From Sphingomonas chungangi (lineage in GTDB: Bacteria > Pseudomonadota > Alphaproteobacteria > Sphingomonadales > Sphingomonadaceae), in assembly GCF_013778325.1 (NCBI RefSeq), contig NZ_JACEIB010000027.1, positions 620,001 to 684,000 on the forward strand: a DNA stretch of 64,000 nucleotides. Reading direction: 5' to 3'. The notes beneath the pieces are model-generated. The model was given only the letters and a program-made list of their open reading frames with translations. It did not search any database and was not told where the DNA came from. The stretch's first letter is position 1, and each line of letters starts with the position of its first letter. The translations under genes were made by a program, and so were the position numbers. Of this stretch, positions 25,041 through 34,288 are shown one piece after another.

Positions 25041-25463
25041 CGTAGCGCCGTCGAGCGGCTGCTCATCCTGGTCGAACAAGGCGACATCGGACCTAGAGAT
25101 CCGATCTTTGCGGATCGCATGGCCACCAACCGCGCTCATCTCGCGACGGTCTCCGCCCGGATCGACACGCTGGAGGCGCAGCTGTCGCGCGGCACGACCC
25201 GCATTACGGAGGAAAGCGTCGACCGGTTCGGCGACCTGCTCAAGACCAAGCTCAGAGGGGACGATCAGGCCATGCGATCATCCTACATCCGGATGTTCGT
25301 GTCCGATGTCCGCGTCGCGCTCAACGACGTCATCGTCTCCGGACCGATGGCTGCCCTCGAGGCAGGCGTCGCTATCGGCAAGCCGGTGGTGCCCAGCTTT
25401 GACCGGGAGTGGTGCCCAGAAGAGGACTCGAACCTCCACGACCTTGCGATCGCCAGCACCTGA
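25041..25463 (+). pseudogene. Serine recombinase/integrase remnant reading into tRNA-Leu
   Basis: The plus frame reads ERLLILVEQGDIGPRDPIFADRMATNRAHLATVSARIDTLEAQLSR...VDRFGDLLKTKLRGDDQAMRSSYIRMFVSDVRVALNDVIVSGPMAALEAGVAIGKPVVPSFDREWC, the C-terminal coiled-coil and tail of a large serine recombinase. The catalytic N-terminal half is missing. The last 16 codons (CPEEDSNLHDLAIAST) and the stop are encoded by the antisense of the tRNA-Leu 3' half, the usual result of integration into a tRNA gene. This marks one end of a former integrated element. Confidence 0.75.
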
Positions 25464-25496
25464 AGCTGGTGCGTCTACCAATTCCGCCATCTGGGC
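25410..25496 (-). tRNA. tRNA-Leu (anticodon CAG)
   Basis: The minus strand folds as a class II tRNA: acceptor stem GCCCAGA/TCTGGGC, D arm GGCGGAATTGGTAGAC, anticodon stem CCAGC/GCTGG around loop TTCAGGT with anticodon CAG, a long variable arm (CGATCGCAAGGTCG), T arm GGTTCGAGTCC, discriminator A and an encoded CCA (25410-25412). Its 3' half is the attachment site used by the serine recombinase whose remains overlap it on the plus strand. Confidence 0.93.
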
Positions 25497-25512
25497 ACGG
25501 GGTAGGCGGCGG

Positions 25513-25542
25513 CCTCTAGCGGCGGGGGCTCGGGCTTGTCAA
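25513..25542 (-). promoter_or_regulatory. Promoter of tRNA-Leu
   Basis: On minus, TTGACA (25542-25537), an 18-base spacer and TAGAGG (25518-25513), which places the start of transcription a few bases before the tRNA 5' end at 25496. The perfect -35 box and the position support it. Confidence 0.65.
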
Positions 25543-25641
25543 CGCCCCTCCCCCACTCTTTTTTCTGACGCCTTGTTTTCGCGCTCCAGCGTTGGCAATG
25601 CGGCGCAGTACGGTGGTTCGCGCAAGGATGAGGTTGGTAGC

Positions 25642-26577
25642 ATGACTCGGCTGGTCACGGTGTTCGGCGGCGGCGGGTTCCTGGGGCGCTATGTCGCGCA
25701 GGCACTCCTCCAGCGCGGCGCGCGGGTGCGGATCGTCGAGCGCGATCCCAAGCGCGCATTCTTCGTCAAGCCGCTCGGCGGGCTCGGCCAGACACAGTTC
25801 ATCGCCGCCGACGTCACCAAGCGCCAGACCGTCGAGCGCGCCGTGCAGGGCAGCGACGCGGTGATCAACCTCGTCGGCATCATGTCGGGCGATTTCCAGG
25901 CGGTGCAGGTCGACGGCGCGCGCAATGTCGCCGATGCGGCGAAGGCGGCGGGCGCCACGGCGATGGTTCATGTCTCGGCAATCGGAGGCGATGCCGCTTC
26001 CGATGTACCCTACGCCCGCACCAAAGGCGAGGGTGAGACGGCAGTGCAGGCTGCCTTTGAGGGCGCGACGATCATCCGCCCGTCGATCCTGTTCGGATCG
26101 GAGGACGAATTCATCAACCGCTTCGCCGCGATGATCCAGTCCGCGCCGGCCGTGCCGATCATGGGCGCGGGCACGAAGTTCCAACCGGTGTTCGTGGCGG
26201 ACGTGGCCAAGGCGATCGCCGAGGCGGCGCTGGCGCCGGAGACCTATGGCGGCGCGTCGTTCGAGCTGGGCGGCCCGGAAGTGCTCACCATGGGCGAGCT
26301 CGTCCGCCGGACCGCAGCGATGATCGGCGCGACGCCGACCTTCCTCGACCTGCCCGATGCGCTTTCCGGCCTGATCGCGAGCTTCGGCTTCCTGCCCGGT
26401 GCGCCGATCACCAAGGACCAGTGGCGGATGCTTCAGCACGACAATATCGTGACGCCGGGCATGCAGGGTCTCACCGCGCTGGGCGTGCAGCCGACGCCGC
26501 TGGGCGCGGTCGCGCCGTCGTGGCTGGTGCGCTACCGCAGGCAGGGCCGTTTCGGGGCGGAGCGGAAGGCCTTCTGA
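25642..26577 (+). CDS. Complex I NDUFA9-like NAD(P)-binding protein
   Basis: A 311-residue atypical (extended) SDR. It starts MTRLVTVFGGGGFLGRYVAQALLQRGARVR with the GxxGxxG cofactor loop, continues VINLVGIM and MVHVSAIGGD, and has PYARTKGEGE in place of the usual YxxxK. The pattern matches the alphaproteobacterial NDUFA9-subunit family, proteins related to an accessory subunit of mitochondrial complex I. The ATG at 25642 follows a weak AAGGATGAGG ribosome site. First of a run of conserved housekeeping genes to the right of the tRNA. Confidence 0.85.
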   Translation: MTRLVTVFGGGGFLGRYVAQALLQRGARVRIVERDPKRAFFVKPLGGLGQTQFIAADVTKRQTVERAVQGSDAVINLVGIMSGDFQAVQVDGARNVADAAKAAGATAMVHVSAIGGDAASDVPYARTKGEGETAVQAAFEGATIIRPSILFGSEDEFINRFAAMIQSAPAVPIMGAGTKFQPVFVADVAKAIAEAALAPETYGGASFELGGPEVLTMGELVRRTAAMIGATPTFLDLPDALSGLIASFGFLPGAPITKDQWRMLQHDNIVTPGMQGLTALGVQPTPLGAVAPSWLVRYRRQGRFGAERKAF

Positions 26578-26664
26578 GGAGCCCTCCCCATCCGGGAAAC
26601 ATTGGCAAGAATTAACCCAAGCGCGCCCTTCCCTTGTGCGCCGCAATAAGGGAGACATGCGCGC

Positions 26665-27474
26665 ATGATGATCCTGCAGCCAATCATCCTCGGCATCGTC
26701 GAGGGCCTCACCGAGTTCCTGCCCGTCTCGTCGACCGGCCACCTGATCCTGGCGGGCGCACTGCTCGGCTATGACGACACGGCGTGGGCGACGTTCGACA
26801 TCGTCATCCAGCTGGGCGCGATCCTCGCGATTGTGGTGCTCTACTGGCGGACCTTCTGGGCGGTGCTGATGGGGCTGATCGCGCGGCGGCCGGAATCGAT
26901 CCGCTTCGTGCGCAACATTCTGCTCGCCTTCCTACCGGCAGCCGTGATCGGGTTGGCGCTGCACAAGAAGATCGAGGCGCTGCTTTCGAAGCCGAAGCTG
27001 GTCTGCGTCGCGCTGATCGTCGGGGGCATTGCGATCCTCGTGATTGAAAAGCTGGCCAAGCGGCAGACGATCGCCGGCGTGGCGGACGTGCCGGTGAAGA
27101 CGACGCTCGGCATCGGCATCGTCCAGTGCCTCGCAATGATCCCGGGCGTCAGCCGATCGGGCGCGACCATCCTCGGCGCGCTGTCGCTGGGCGTCGAGCG
27201 GCGGACGGCGGCTGAGTTCAGCTTCTTCCTCGCCATTCCCACCATGCTGGGCGCGACGGTGGTCGAGCTTGCCAAGAAGCCCGCTCCCCTGCCCCCCGGT
27301 GTCGTTCATGTCGGAGCGAGCGAGATTGCGATCGGTTTCCTCGTGTCGTTCCTCGTCGCGCTCGTGGTGGTGAAGGCCTTTGTCGGCTTCGTGACCAAGC
27401 ACGGCTTCGGCCCGTTCGCTTGGTATCGCATCATTGCCGGAGCCGGTGCGCTAGCTTGGCTGATGATGAAGTAA
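26665..27474 (+). CDS. uppP: Undecaprenyl-diphosphatase
   Basis: A 269-residue membrane phosphatase of the BacA/UppP family with about eight hydrophobic helices. The N-terminal motif GIVEGLTEFLPVSSTGHLILAGALLG with its Glu and Ser/Thr cluster, and the second motif QCLAMIPGVSRSGATILGAL near residue 155, form the active site. It dephosphorylates undecaprenyl diphosphate so that the lipid carrier can be reused in peptidoglycan synthesis. An AAGGGAGA site lies upstream. Confidence 0.96.
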   Translation: MMILQPIILGIVEGLTEFLPVSSTGHLILAGALLGYDDTAWATFDIVIQLGAILAIVVLYWRTFWAVLMGLIARRPESIRFVRNILLAFLPAAVIGLALHKKIEALLSKPKLVCVALIVGGIAILVIEKLAKRQTIAGVADVPVKTTLGIGIVQCLAMIPGVSRSGATILGALSLGVERRTAAEFSFFLAIPTMLGATVVELAKKPAPLPPGVVHVGASEIAIGFLVSFLVALVVVKAFVGFVTKHGFGPFAWYRIIAGAGALAWLMMK

Positions 27475-27534
27475 GGCCGAATCGGACCTATCGAAATCTT
27501 CCCGGCGCGCAATTCGAGCGGATCGGCAAAATTT

Positions 27535-27551
27535 TGGCCATAATATGGTCA
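27535..27551. promoter_or_regulatory. Near-palindrome upstream of gltD
   Basis: TGGCCATAATATGGTCA, symmetric about its centre with one mismatch in the outer arms (CCATA-A-TATGG core is perfect). It lies about 80 bases before the gltD start in an A/T-rich patch and could be an operator for nitrogen or amino acid control. No regulator is assigned. Confidence 0.4.
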
Positions 27552-27631
27552 TACTAGCTGACCTATCGCCGAATCCTTTCGTGACTCTGCCCTGAATCTA
27601 TGCTTTTCGCAGCCTCCGAGTGGAGGTTGCG

Positions 27632-29092
27632 ATGGCTGCTGAGAATCCGATGCTGAAGTTCGTGGGGACGGGCCAGGCCTATCCCGAAAAGCGTGCACCC
27701 GAAGTGCGCGCCGAGGACTTCGCCGAGATCACCAAGGCGTACCTGACCGCCAAGGCCGAGGAGCAGGCCGGGCGCTGCTCGCAATGCGGCGTGCCCTATT
27801 GCTCGACCCACTGCCCGCTCCACAACCATATCCCGGACTGGCTGCGCCTCACCGCCGAAGGCCGGCTGCGCGAAGCCTATGAGCTCTCCGCCGCCACCTC
27901 GACCATGCCGGAGATCTGTGGCCGCATCTGCCCACAGGATCGGCTGTGCGAGGGCAATTGCGTCATCGAATTTTCCGGCCACGGCGCCGTCACCATCGGA
28001 TCGATCGAGAAGTTCATCACCGACACCGCCTGGAAGGAAGGCTGGGTCGAGCCGATCACCCCGGTGCGCGATCGCTCGGGGCAATCCGTGGGCATCATCG
28101 GCGCGGGGCCGGCAGGCCTCACGGCGGCCGAATATCTGCGCGGCCACGGCTATGAGGTGCATGTCTACGATCGGCACGACCGCGCCGGCGGCCTGCTCGT
28201 TTACGGCATCCCCGGCTTCAAGCTGGAGAAGGAGGTCGTCAACCGCCGCTTCGAGCGGCTGCGCGACAGCGGCATCCGTTTCCACCTGAGCTTCGAGGTC
28301 GGCAAGGACGCGACGCTCGCCGAGCTGCGCCAGAAGCATGACGCGCTGCTGATCGCCACCGGCGTCTACAAGGCGCGCGCGATCAAGGCGCCGGGTGTCG
28401 GCGCGGGCGGCGTGGTGAAGGCGCTGGATTACCTGATCGCGTCGAACCGCATGGGTTTCGGCGATGTCGTGCCGGAGTTCCTCAACGGCGGGCTGAATGC
28501 CGAGGGCAAGAACGTCGTCGTGGTCGGCGGCGGCGATACCGCGATGGACTGCGTGCGGACCGCGATCCGCCAGGGCGCCAAGTCGGTGAAGTGCCTCTAC
28601 CGCCGCGACCGCGCCAACATGCCGGGATCGCAGCGCGAGGTGGCGAATGCCGAGGAGGAAGGCGTCGAGTTCGTCTGGCTCTCCGCGCCGGACGCCTTCG
28701 ACGGCGACGCCAAGGTAGCGGGCGTGCGCGCGTCCCGCATGCGTCTCGGTGCGCCGGACGCCTCGGGCCGCCGCGCACCGGAGGCCGATCCGGGCAGCGA
28801 ATTCCGTCTCGACGCCGATATCGTCATCCAGGCGCTCGGCTTCGATCCCGAGGATCTGCCGCAGATGTTCGGCGCGCCGGAACTTTCGGTGACCCGCTGG
28901 GGCACGCTGCGCGTCGACCACAAGACGATGCAGACCTCGCTGCCGGGCGTCTTCGCGGCTGGCGACATCGTGCGCGGCGCCAGCCTCGTCGTGTGGGGGG
29001 TCCGCGACGGCCGCGATGTCAGTGAGCGGATGCACAGCTGGCTCAAGGACAAGGCGAAGGCCGCGAAGGCTGCCGAGACGGTGGCGGCGTGA
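27632..29092 (+). CDS. gltD: Glutamate synthase, small subunit
   Basis: A 486-residue NADPH-dependent subunit. Two cysteine groups near the N-terminus (RCSQCGVPYCSTHCPLHN and EICGRICPQDRLCEGNC) ligate iron-sulfur clusters; the FAD motif GIIGAGPAGLTAAEYLRGHG follows near residue 153 and the NADPH motif VVVGGGDTAMDC near 296. It passes electrons from NADPH to GltB for glutamate formation from glutamine and 2-oxoglutarate. GGAGG six bases before the ATG at 27632 decides the start over the GTG at 27620. The gene order gltD, small exported protein, gltB is unusual. Confidence 0.96.
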   Translation: MAAENPMLKFVGTGQAYPEKRAPEVRAEDFAEITKAYLTAKAEEQAGRCSQCGVPYCSTHCPLHNHIPDWLRLTAEGRLREAYELSAATSTMPEICGRICPQDRLCEGNCVIEFSGHGAVTIGSIEKFITDTAWKEGWVEPITPVRDRSGQSVGIIGAGPAGLTAAEYLRGHGYEVHVYDRHDRAGGLLVYGIPGFKLEKEVVNRRFERLRDSGIRFHLSFEVGKDATLAELRQKHDALLIATGVYKARAIKAPGVGAGGVVKALDYLIASNRMGFGDVVPEFLNGGLNAEGKNVVVVGGGDTAMDCVRTAIRQGAKSVKCLYRRDRANMPGSQREVANAEEEGVEFVWLSAPDAFDGDAKVAGVRASRMRLGAPDASGRRAPEADPGSEFRLDADIVIQALGFDPEDLPQMFGAPELSVTRWGTLRVDHKTMQTSLPGVFAAGDIVRGASLVVWGVRDGRDVSERMHSWLKDKAKAAKAAETVAA

Positions 29093-29757
29093 AGACCGCA
29101 GCGCTCATTTTCGGAATGGCGGCGGTGGCGACCGCATTGCCGGTCCCTGCCCAAGCTCCAGCGTCCAACACCGAAACTCTGGGAAGGCAACTAGCCGATC
29201 TGCTCGACCCGGCAGATAAGATCGTCGCGGATAGCGGGCGCATCTTTCGGGAGATCATGGAAGAAACTGCGCCTCAGGAGCCCAAATTCGCTTCGATCGC
29301 CCGCAAGCGGCCAAAAGAGTTTGAATCGGTGCTGGACGCCGGGCAATCGGCGGAAGCGGCGATCTTGCGCAGAGAATATCCAGCTGGACAGCGTCGAATT
29401 GCCGCCATGTTCGACCGCAAGCTATCGATTGCCGACTTGAACGCTTTGTTGGCCCATTTCCGCAGCCCGCTGGGCAGAAAACTGATCGCTCAGGGTTATT
29501 CGAGCATAGATCGGGAAGGAATGGAAAATCCGGCTCGTTTCGGATTGGACCGTTTCTTTACGCGCAAGGAACGGCAGCAAATGGCCGCCTTTGCGAAGAC
29601 CTCGGCGGCTCGCGATTTCGAGGCCGCCAATCTCGAACGCCATAAAATCAGGATCGGCTGGGCTCAATCGCTCAAGTCTGAAATCGAACGAGATGGCAAC
29701 GCCGGCATGGACGCTGCCCTCGCCCAATACAACGCTCATTCGGGGAGCGCACGATGA
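29089..29757 (+). CDS. Small exported protein between gltD and gltB (DUF2059-like)
   Basis: A 222-residue protein with an N-terminal signal peptide (MKTAALIFGMAAVATALPVPAQA). The mature part is helical and charged, with ADLLDPADKIVADSGRIFREIM and LSIADLNALLAHFRSPLGRKLI, resembling the DUF2059 pattern of paired helices around a lipid- or ligand-binding fold; the assignment is tentative. Its GTG start overlaps the gltD stop and its own stop overlaps the gltB ATG, so translation of all three is coupled. A link to glutamate synthase itself is not expected for an exported protein. Confidence 0.6.
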   Translation: MKTAALIFGMAAVATALPVPAQAPASNTETLGRQLADLLDPADKIVADSGRIFREIMEETAPQEPKFASIARKRPKEFESVLDAGQSAEAAILRREYPAGQRRIAAMFDRKLSIADLNALLAHFRSPLGRKLIAQGYSSIDREGMENPARFGLDRFFTRKERQQMAAFAKTSAARDFEAANLERHKIRIGWAQSLKSEIERDGNAGMDAALAQYNAHSGSAR

Positions 29758-32700
29758 CCGACCACATGCTGCCGACGCCCCAGCACGCCTATCTCGCCGA
29801 GCACGGCATGTATCGCCCCGAATTCGAGGGCGATGCGTGCGGTGTCGGCCTCGTCGCCGCGACCGACGGGCAGCCCTCGCGCCGCGTCGTTTCCGCCGCG
29901 ATCGACGCGCTGAAGGCGGTGTGGCACCGCGGCGCCGTCGATGCCGACGGCAAGACCGGCGACGGCGCCGGCATCAACGTCGAGCTGCCCGTCCACTTCT
30001 TCGACGACGCGATCGAGAATGGCGGCCACAAGCCGGGCGCCGGGCGCCTCGCCGTCGGCATGATCTTCCTGCCGCGCACCGATCTCGGAGCGCAGGAGGC
30101 GTGCCGCACCATCGTCGAGAGCGAGATCATCGATTTCGGCTACACCATCTACGGCTGGCGGCAGGTGCCGGTCGACGTCTCGGTGATCGGCGAGAAGGCG
30201 CTCATGACGCGCCCCGAGATCGAGCAAATCATGATCCAGGGCCCTGCCCCGGACCAGATGGACGCCGCCGAGTTCGAGAAGAACCTCTACCTCATCCGTA
30301 GGCGTATCGAGCGCAAGGTGATCGAGGCGCAGATCCAGGGCTTCTACATCTGCTCGCTGTCGTGCCGATCGATCATCTACAAGGGGCTGTTCCTCGCCGA
30401 AGAGCTGTCGGTCTTCTACCCGGACCTGATGGACGAGCGCTTCGTCAGCCGCTTCGCCATCTTCCACCAGCGTTATTCGACCAACACCTTCCCGCAATGG
30501 TGGCTGGCCCAGCCGTTCCGCACGCTCGCCCATAACGGCGAGATCAACACGATCCGCGGCAACAAGAACTGGATGAAGAGCCACGAGATCAAGATGGCGG
30601 CGATCGCCTTCGGGGAGCATTCCGAAGACATCAAGCCGCTGATCCCGGCCGGCGCTTCGGACACCGCCGCGCTCGATGCCGTGTACGAGGCGATCGTGCG
30701 CGCCGGCCGCGACGCGCCCACCGCCAAGCTGATGCTGGTGCCCGAAGCGTGGCAGAACTCGACCGACATGAAGCCCGAGCATCGGGACATGTATGCGTAT
30801 TACGCCTCGGTGATGGAGCCGTGGGACGGCCCCGCCGCGCTCGCCATGACGGACGGGCGCTGGGTGGTGGCGGGCGTCGATCGCAACGCGCTGCGCCCGC
30901 TGCGCACCACGCTGACCGCCGACAACCTGCTGATCGTCGGTTCGGAGACCGGAATGGTGGTGGTGCCGGAGAGCACGATCATCGCCAAGGGGCGGATCGG
31001 GCCGGGCATGATGATCGCGGTCGATCTCGACGAGGGCAAATTGTTCTCCGATCTTGAGCTCAAGGACCGTCTGGCGGGCGAGCATCCCTTCTCCGATTAC
31101 GTGAAGGGCTTCCGCACGCTGGCCGATCTGCCGGTGCCGGAAGGCGATCATCTCGTCCGCTTCGAGCGCGCCGAGCTGGTCCGCCGCCAGGTCGCCGCCG
31201 GGCAGACGATGGAGGATATGGAGCTGATCCTGGCCCCCGCCGTCGAGGATGCCAAGGAGGCGATCGGATCGATGGGCGACGATACGCCGCTCGCCGTCAT
31301 CTCGGACAAGCCGCGCGTCATCAGCCAGTTCTTCCGCCAGAATTTCAGCCAGGTGACCAACCCGCCGATCGACAGCCTGCGCGAGACGCGGGTGATGAGC
31401 CTGTCGACGCGCTTCGGCAACCTGGCCAACATCCTCGATACCGGGCTGGTCCAATCGAGCGTGCTGGTGCTGGATTCGCCGGTGCTGTCGTCGACCGACT
31501 GGGCGACGCTCAAGGCCTATTTCGGCGCGACCACCGCCGAGATCGACTGCACATTCGATCCCTCGGGCGGGCCGGAGGCGCTGCGCAACGCCATCGCCGA
31601 GATCCGCCGCCAGGCCGAGCAGGCGGTGCGCGAGGGCCGTTCCGAGCTGTTCCTGACCGACGAGCATGTCGGGCCGGATCGCTGCGCCATCCAGATGGTG
31701 CTGGCCGCCGCCGCCGTGCATACGCACCTCGTGCGGCGGGGCCTGCGCTCCTACGCCTCGATCAACGTGCGCTCGGCCGAGTGCCTCGACACGCATTATT
31801 TCGCGGTGCTGATCGGCGTCGGTGCAACCACGGTGAACGCCTATCTCTCCGAAGCCGCGATCGCCGACCGCCAGTCGCGCGGCCTGTTCGGCGAGCGGTC
31901 GCTGGAAGAGTGCATCAAGCGCTACCGCAAGGCGATCGACGACGGTCTGCTCAAGATCATGGCGAAGATGGGGATCGCGGTGATCTCCTCCTATCGCGGC
32001 GGCTACAATTTCGAGGCGGTGGGCCTCAGCCGCGCGCTCTGCAACGATCTCTTCCCCGGCATGCCGGCCAAGATTTCGGGCGAGGGCTATGCCTCGCTGC
32101 GCGTCAATGCGGTCGAGCGGCACGAAAAGGCGTTCGACGCGTCGGTGGCGACGCTGCCGATCGGCGGCTTCTACCGCCAGCGCGCCGGCGGCGAGACGCA
32201 TGCTTATTCCGCGACGCTGATGCACCTGCTGCAAAGCTCGGTCGGCACGGACAGCTACTCGACCTACCTGCAATTTTCGCGGGGCGTGCGCGATCTGCCG
32301 CCGGTCTATCTGCGCGATCTGCTGGAGTTCAACTGGGCGCGCGAGGCGATCCCGATCGACGAGGTCGAGGCGATCACCGAGATCCGCAAGCGCTTCGTGA
32401 CGCCGGGCATGTCGCTGGGCGCTCTCTCCCCGGAGGCGCACGAGACGCTGGCGATCGCCATGAACCGGATCGGTGCCAAGGCCGTCTCCGGCGAGGGCGG
32501 CGAGGACAAGTCGCGCTACGTCCCCTACGAGAATGGCGACAACGCCAACTCGGTGATCAAGCAGGTGGCGTCAGGCCGCTTCGGCGTGACGGCGGAATAT
32601 CTGGGCTCGGCCGAGGAACTGGAGATCAAGGTCGCGCAGGGTGCCAAGCCCGGCGAGGGCGGCCAGCTGCCCGGCTTCAAGGTCACCGAGTTCATCGCCA

Positions 32701-34283
32701 AGCTGCGCCACTCGACGCCGGGCGTGATGCTGATCTCACCCCCGCCGCACCATGACATCTATTCGATCGAGGATCTGGCGCAGCTCATCTACGACCTCAA
32801 ACAGATCAACCCGCGCGCCCGCGTGTGCGTGAAGCTGGTCTCGTCGGCGGGCATCGGGACGATCGCGGCGGGTGTCGCGAAGGCGCATGCCGACGCGATC
32901 CTGATCGCCGGCCATGTCGGCGGCACGGGCGCTTCGCCGCAGACCTCGGTGAAGTACGCCGGCACGCCGTGGGAGATGGGCCTCACCGAAGCCAATCAGG
33001 TCCTCACCCTCAACGGCCTGCGCCACAAGGTGAAGCTGCGCACCGACGGCGGCCTCAAGACCGGGCGCGACATCGTGATCGCCGCGATCCTCGGCGCCGA
33101 GGAGTTCGGCATCGGCACGCTGTCGCTGGTGGCGATGGGCTGCATCATGGTACGCCAGTGCCATAGCAACACCTGCCCCGTCGGCGTGTGCACGCAGGAC
33201 GAGAAGCTCCGGAGCAAGTTCGTCGGCACGCCCGAGAAGGTGATCAACCTGATGACCTTCATCGCCGAGGAGGTGCGCGAGATCCTCGCCCGCTTGGGCG
33301 TGCGCTCGCTCGACGAGATCATCGGCCGCACCGAGCTGCTCCGCCAGGTCAGCCGCGGCGCCGAGCATCTCGACGACCTCGATCTCAACCCGATCCTCGC
33401 CAAGGTCGACGCGCCGGATCACCTCCGCCGCTACAATATCGAGGGCAATCGCAACGAGGTGCCGGACAGCCTCGACGCGCAGATGATCCGCGATGCCGCC
33501 CCCGTCTTCGCGCGCGGCGAGAAGATGCAGCTGACCTATTCGGTGCGCAACACGCACCGCGCGGTCGGCACGCGCTTCTCGGCGGAGGTGACGGCCAAGT
33601 TTGGCATGAGCCATCTGGCGGACGGACACGTCCACGTCCGCCTGCGCGGATCGGCCGGCCAGTCGCTCGGCGCCTTCCTGTGCAAGGGCGTGACGCTGGA
33701 GGTGTTCGGCGATTCCAACGATTATGTCGGCAAGGGACTTTCGGGCGGCATCATCGCGGTGCGGCCGACCGTCTCCTCGCCGCTGGAAAGCCGCCGCAAC
33801 GCGATCATCGGCAACACCGTGCTCTACGGCGCGACCTCGGGCTCGCTGTTCGCGGCAGGCCAGGCGGGCGAGCGCTTCGCGGTGCGCAACTCCGGCGCCA
33901 ACGTCGTGATCGAGGGCTGCGGCGCCAACGGCTGCGAGTACATGACCGGCGGCGTCGCGGTGATCCTGGGATCGGTCGGCGAGAATTTCGGCGCCGGCAT
34001 GACGGGCGGCATGGCCTTCATCCTCGACGAGGACGGCCGTTTCGAGCGCCACGCCAACCCCGAGAGCATCCTCTGGCAGCGCTTCGCCTCGGCCCATTGG
34101 GAAGGCGTCTGCAAGGCCTTCATCGAGGAGCATGCGCAACGCACCGACAGCAAGTGGGCGCACACCGTGCTCGCCGACTGGGCGCATTGGCGCGCGCGCA
34201 TCTGGCAGGTCTGCCCGAAGGAGATGGTGACGCGGCTCTCGCACCCGCTGAGCGACGAGGCGACGGCGGTGGCGGCTGAATAA
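29754..34283 (+). CDS. gltB: Glutamate synthase, large subunit
   Basis: A 1509-residue amidotransferase, the normal family length. The glutaminase domain begins at Cys29 (GDACGVG), which becomes N-terminal after propeptide removal. The central and FMN-binding domains follow with HVGGTGASPQTSVKYAGTPWEMGL near residue 1055 and GCIMVRQCHSNTCPVGVCTQD near 1130, whose cysteines bind the 3Fe-4S cluster. The C-terminal beta-helix domain shows GANVVIEGCGANGCEYMTGGVAVILG. It converts glutamine and 2-oxoglutarate to two glutamates with GltD. The 901-residue open frame on the opposite strand is a shadow. Confidence 0.97.
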   Translation: MTDHMLPTPQHAYLAEHGMYRPEFEGDACGVGLVAATDGQPSRRVVSAAIDALKAVWHRGAVDADGKTGDGAGINVELPVHFFDDAIENGGHKPGAGRLAVGMIFLPRTDLGAQEACRTIVESEIIDFGYTIYGWRQVPVDVSVIGEKALMTRPEIEQIMIQGPAPDQMDAAEFEKNLYLIRRRIERKVIEAQIQGFYICSLSCRSIIYKGLFLAEELSVFYPDLMDERFVSRFAIFHQRYSTNTFPQWWLAQPFRTLAHNGEINTIRGNKNWMKSHEIKMAAIAFGEHSEDIKPLIPAGASDTAALDAVYEAIVRAGRDAPTAKLMLVPEAWQNSTDMKPEHRDMYAYYASVMEPWDGPAALAMTDGRWVVAGVDRNALRPLRTTLTADNLLIVGSETGMVVVPESTIIAKGRIGPGMMIAVDLDEGKLFSDLELKDRLAGEHPFSDYVKGFRTLADLPVPEGDHLVRFERAELVRRQVAAGQTMEDMELILAPAVEDAKEAIGSMGDDTPLAVISDKPRVISQFFRQNFSQVTNPPIDSLRETRVMSLSTRFGNLANILDTGLVQSSVLVLDSPVLSSTDWATLKAYFGATTAEIDCTFDPSGGPEALRNAIAEIRRQAEQAVREGRSELFLTDEHVGPDRCAIQMVLAAAAVHTHLVRRGLRSYASINVRSAECLDTHYFAVLIGVGATTVNAYLSEAAIADRQSRGLFGERSLEECIKRYRKAIDDGLLKIMAKMGIAVISSYRGGYNFEAVGLSRALCNDLFPGMPAKISGEGYASLRVNAVERHEKAFDASVATLPIGGFYRQRAGGETHAYSATLMHLLQSSVGTDSYSTYLQFSRGVRDLPPVYLRDLLEFNWAREAIPIDEVEAITEIRKRFVTPGMSLGALSPEAHETLAIAMNRIGAKAVSGEGGEDKSRYVPYENGDNANSVIKQVASGRFGVTAEYLGSAEELEIKVAQGAKPGEGGQLPGFKVTEFIAKLRHSTPGVMLISPPPHHDIYSIEDLAQLIYDLKQINPRARVCVKLVSSAGIGTIAAGVAKAHADAILIAGHVGGTGASPQTSVKYAGTPWEMGLTEANQVLTLNGLRHKVKLRTDGGLKTGRDIVIAAILGAEEFGIGTLSLVAMGCIMVRQCHSNTCPVGVCTQDEKLRSKFVGTPEKVINLMTFIAEEVREILARLGVRSLDEIIGRTELLRQVSRGAEHLDDLDLNPILAKVDAPDHLRRYNIEGNRNEVPDSLDAQMIRDAAPVFARGEKMQLTYSVRNTHRAVGTRFSAEVTAKFGMSHLADGHVHVRLRGSAGQSLGAFLCKGVTLEVFGDSNDYVGKGLSGGIIAVRPTVSSPLESRRNAIIGNTVLYGATSGSLFAAGQAGERFAVRNSGANVVIEGCGANGCEYMTGGVAVILGSVGENFGAGMTGGMAFILDEDGRFERHANPESILWQRFASAHWEGVCKAFIEEHAQRTDSKWAHTVLADWAHWRARIWQVCPKEMVTRLSHPLSDEATAVAAE

Positions 34284-34288
34284 ACGCT

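Noticed and set aside
26656-26667. CATGCGCGCATG palindrome at the uppP start
   Set aside because: It overlaps the start codon region and consists of GC-alternating sequence expected by chance in this genome.
29736-32441. 901-residue minus-strand frame
   Set aside because: Antisense of gltB; the His/Arg/Ala-rich composition is typical for the reverse frame of a high-GC gene.
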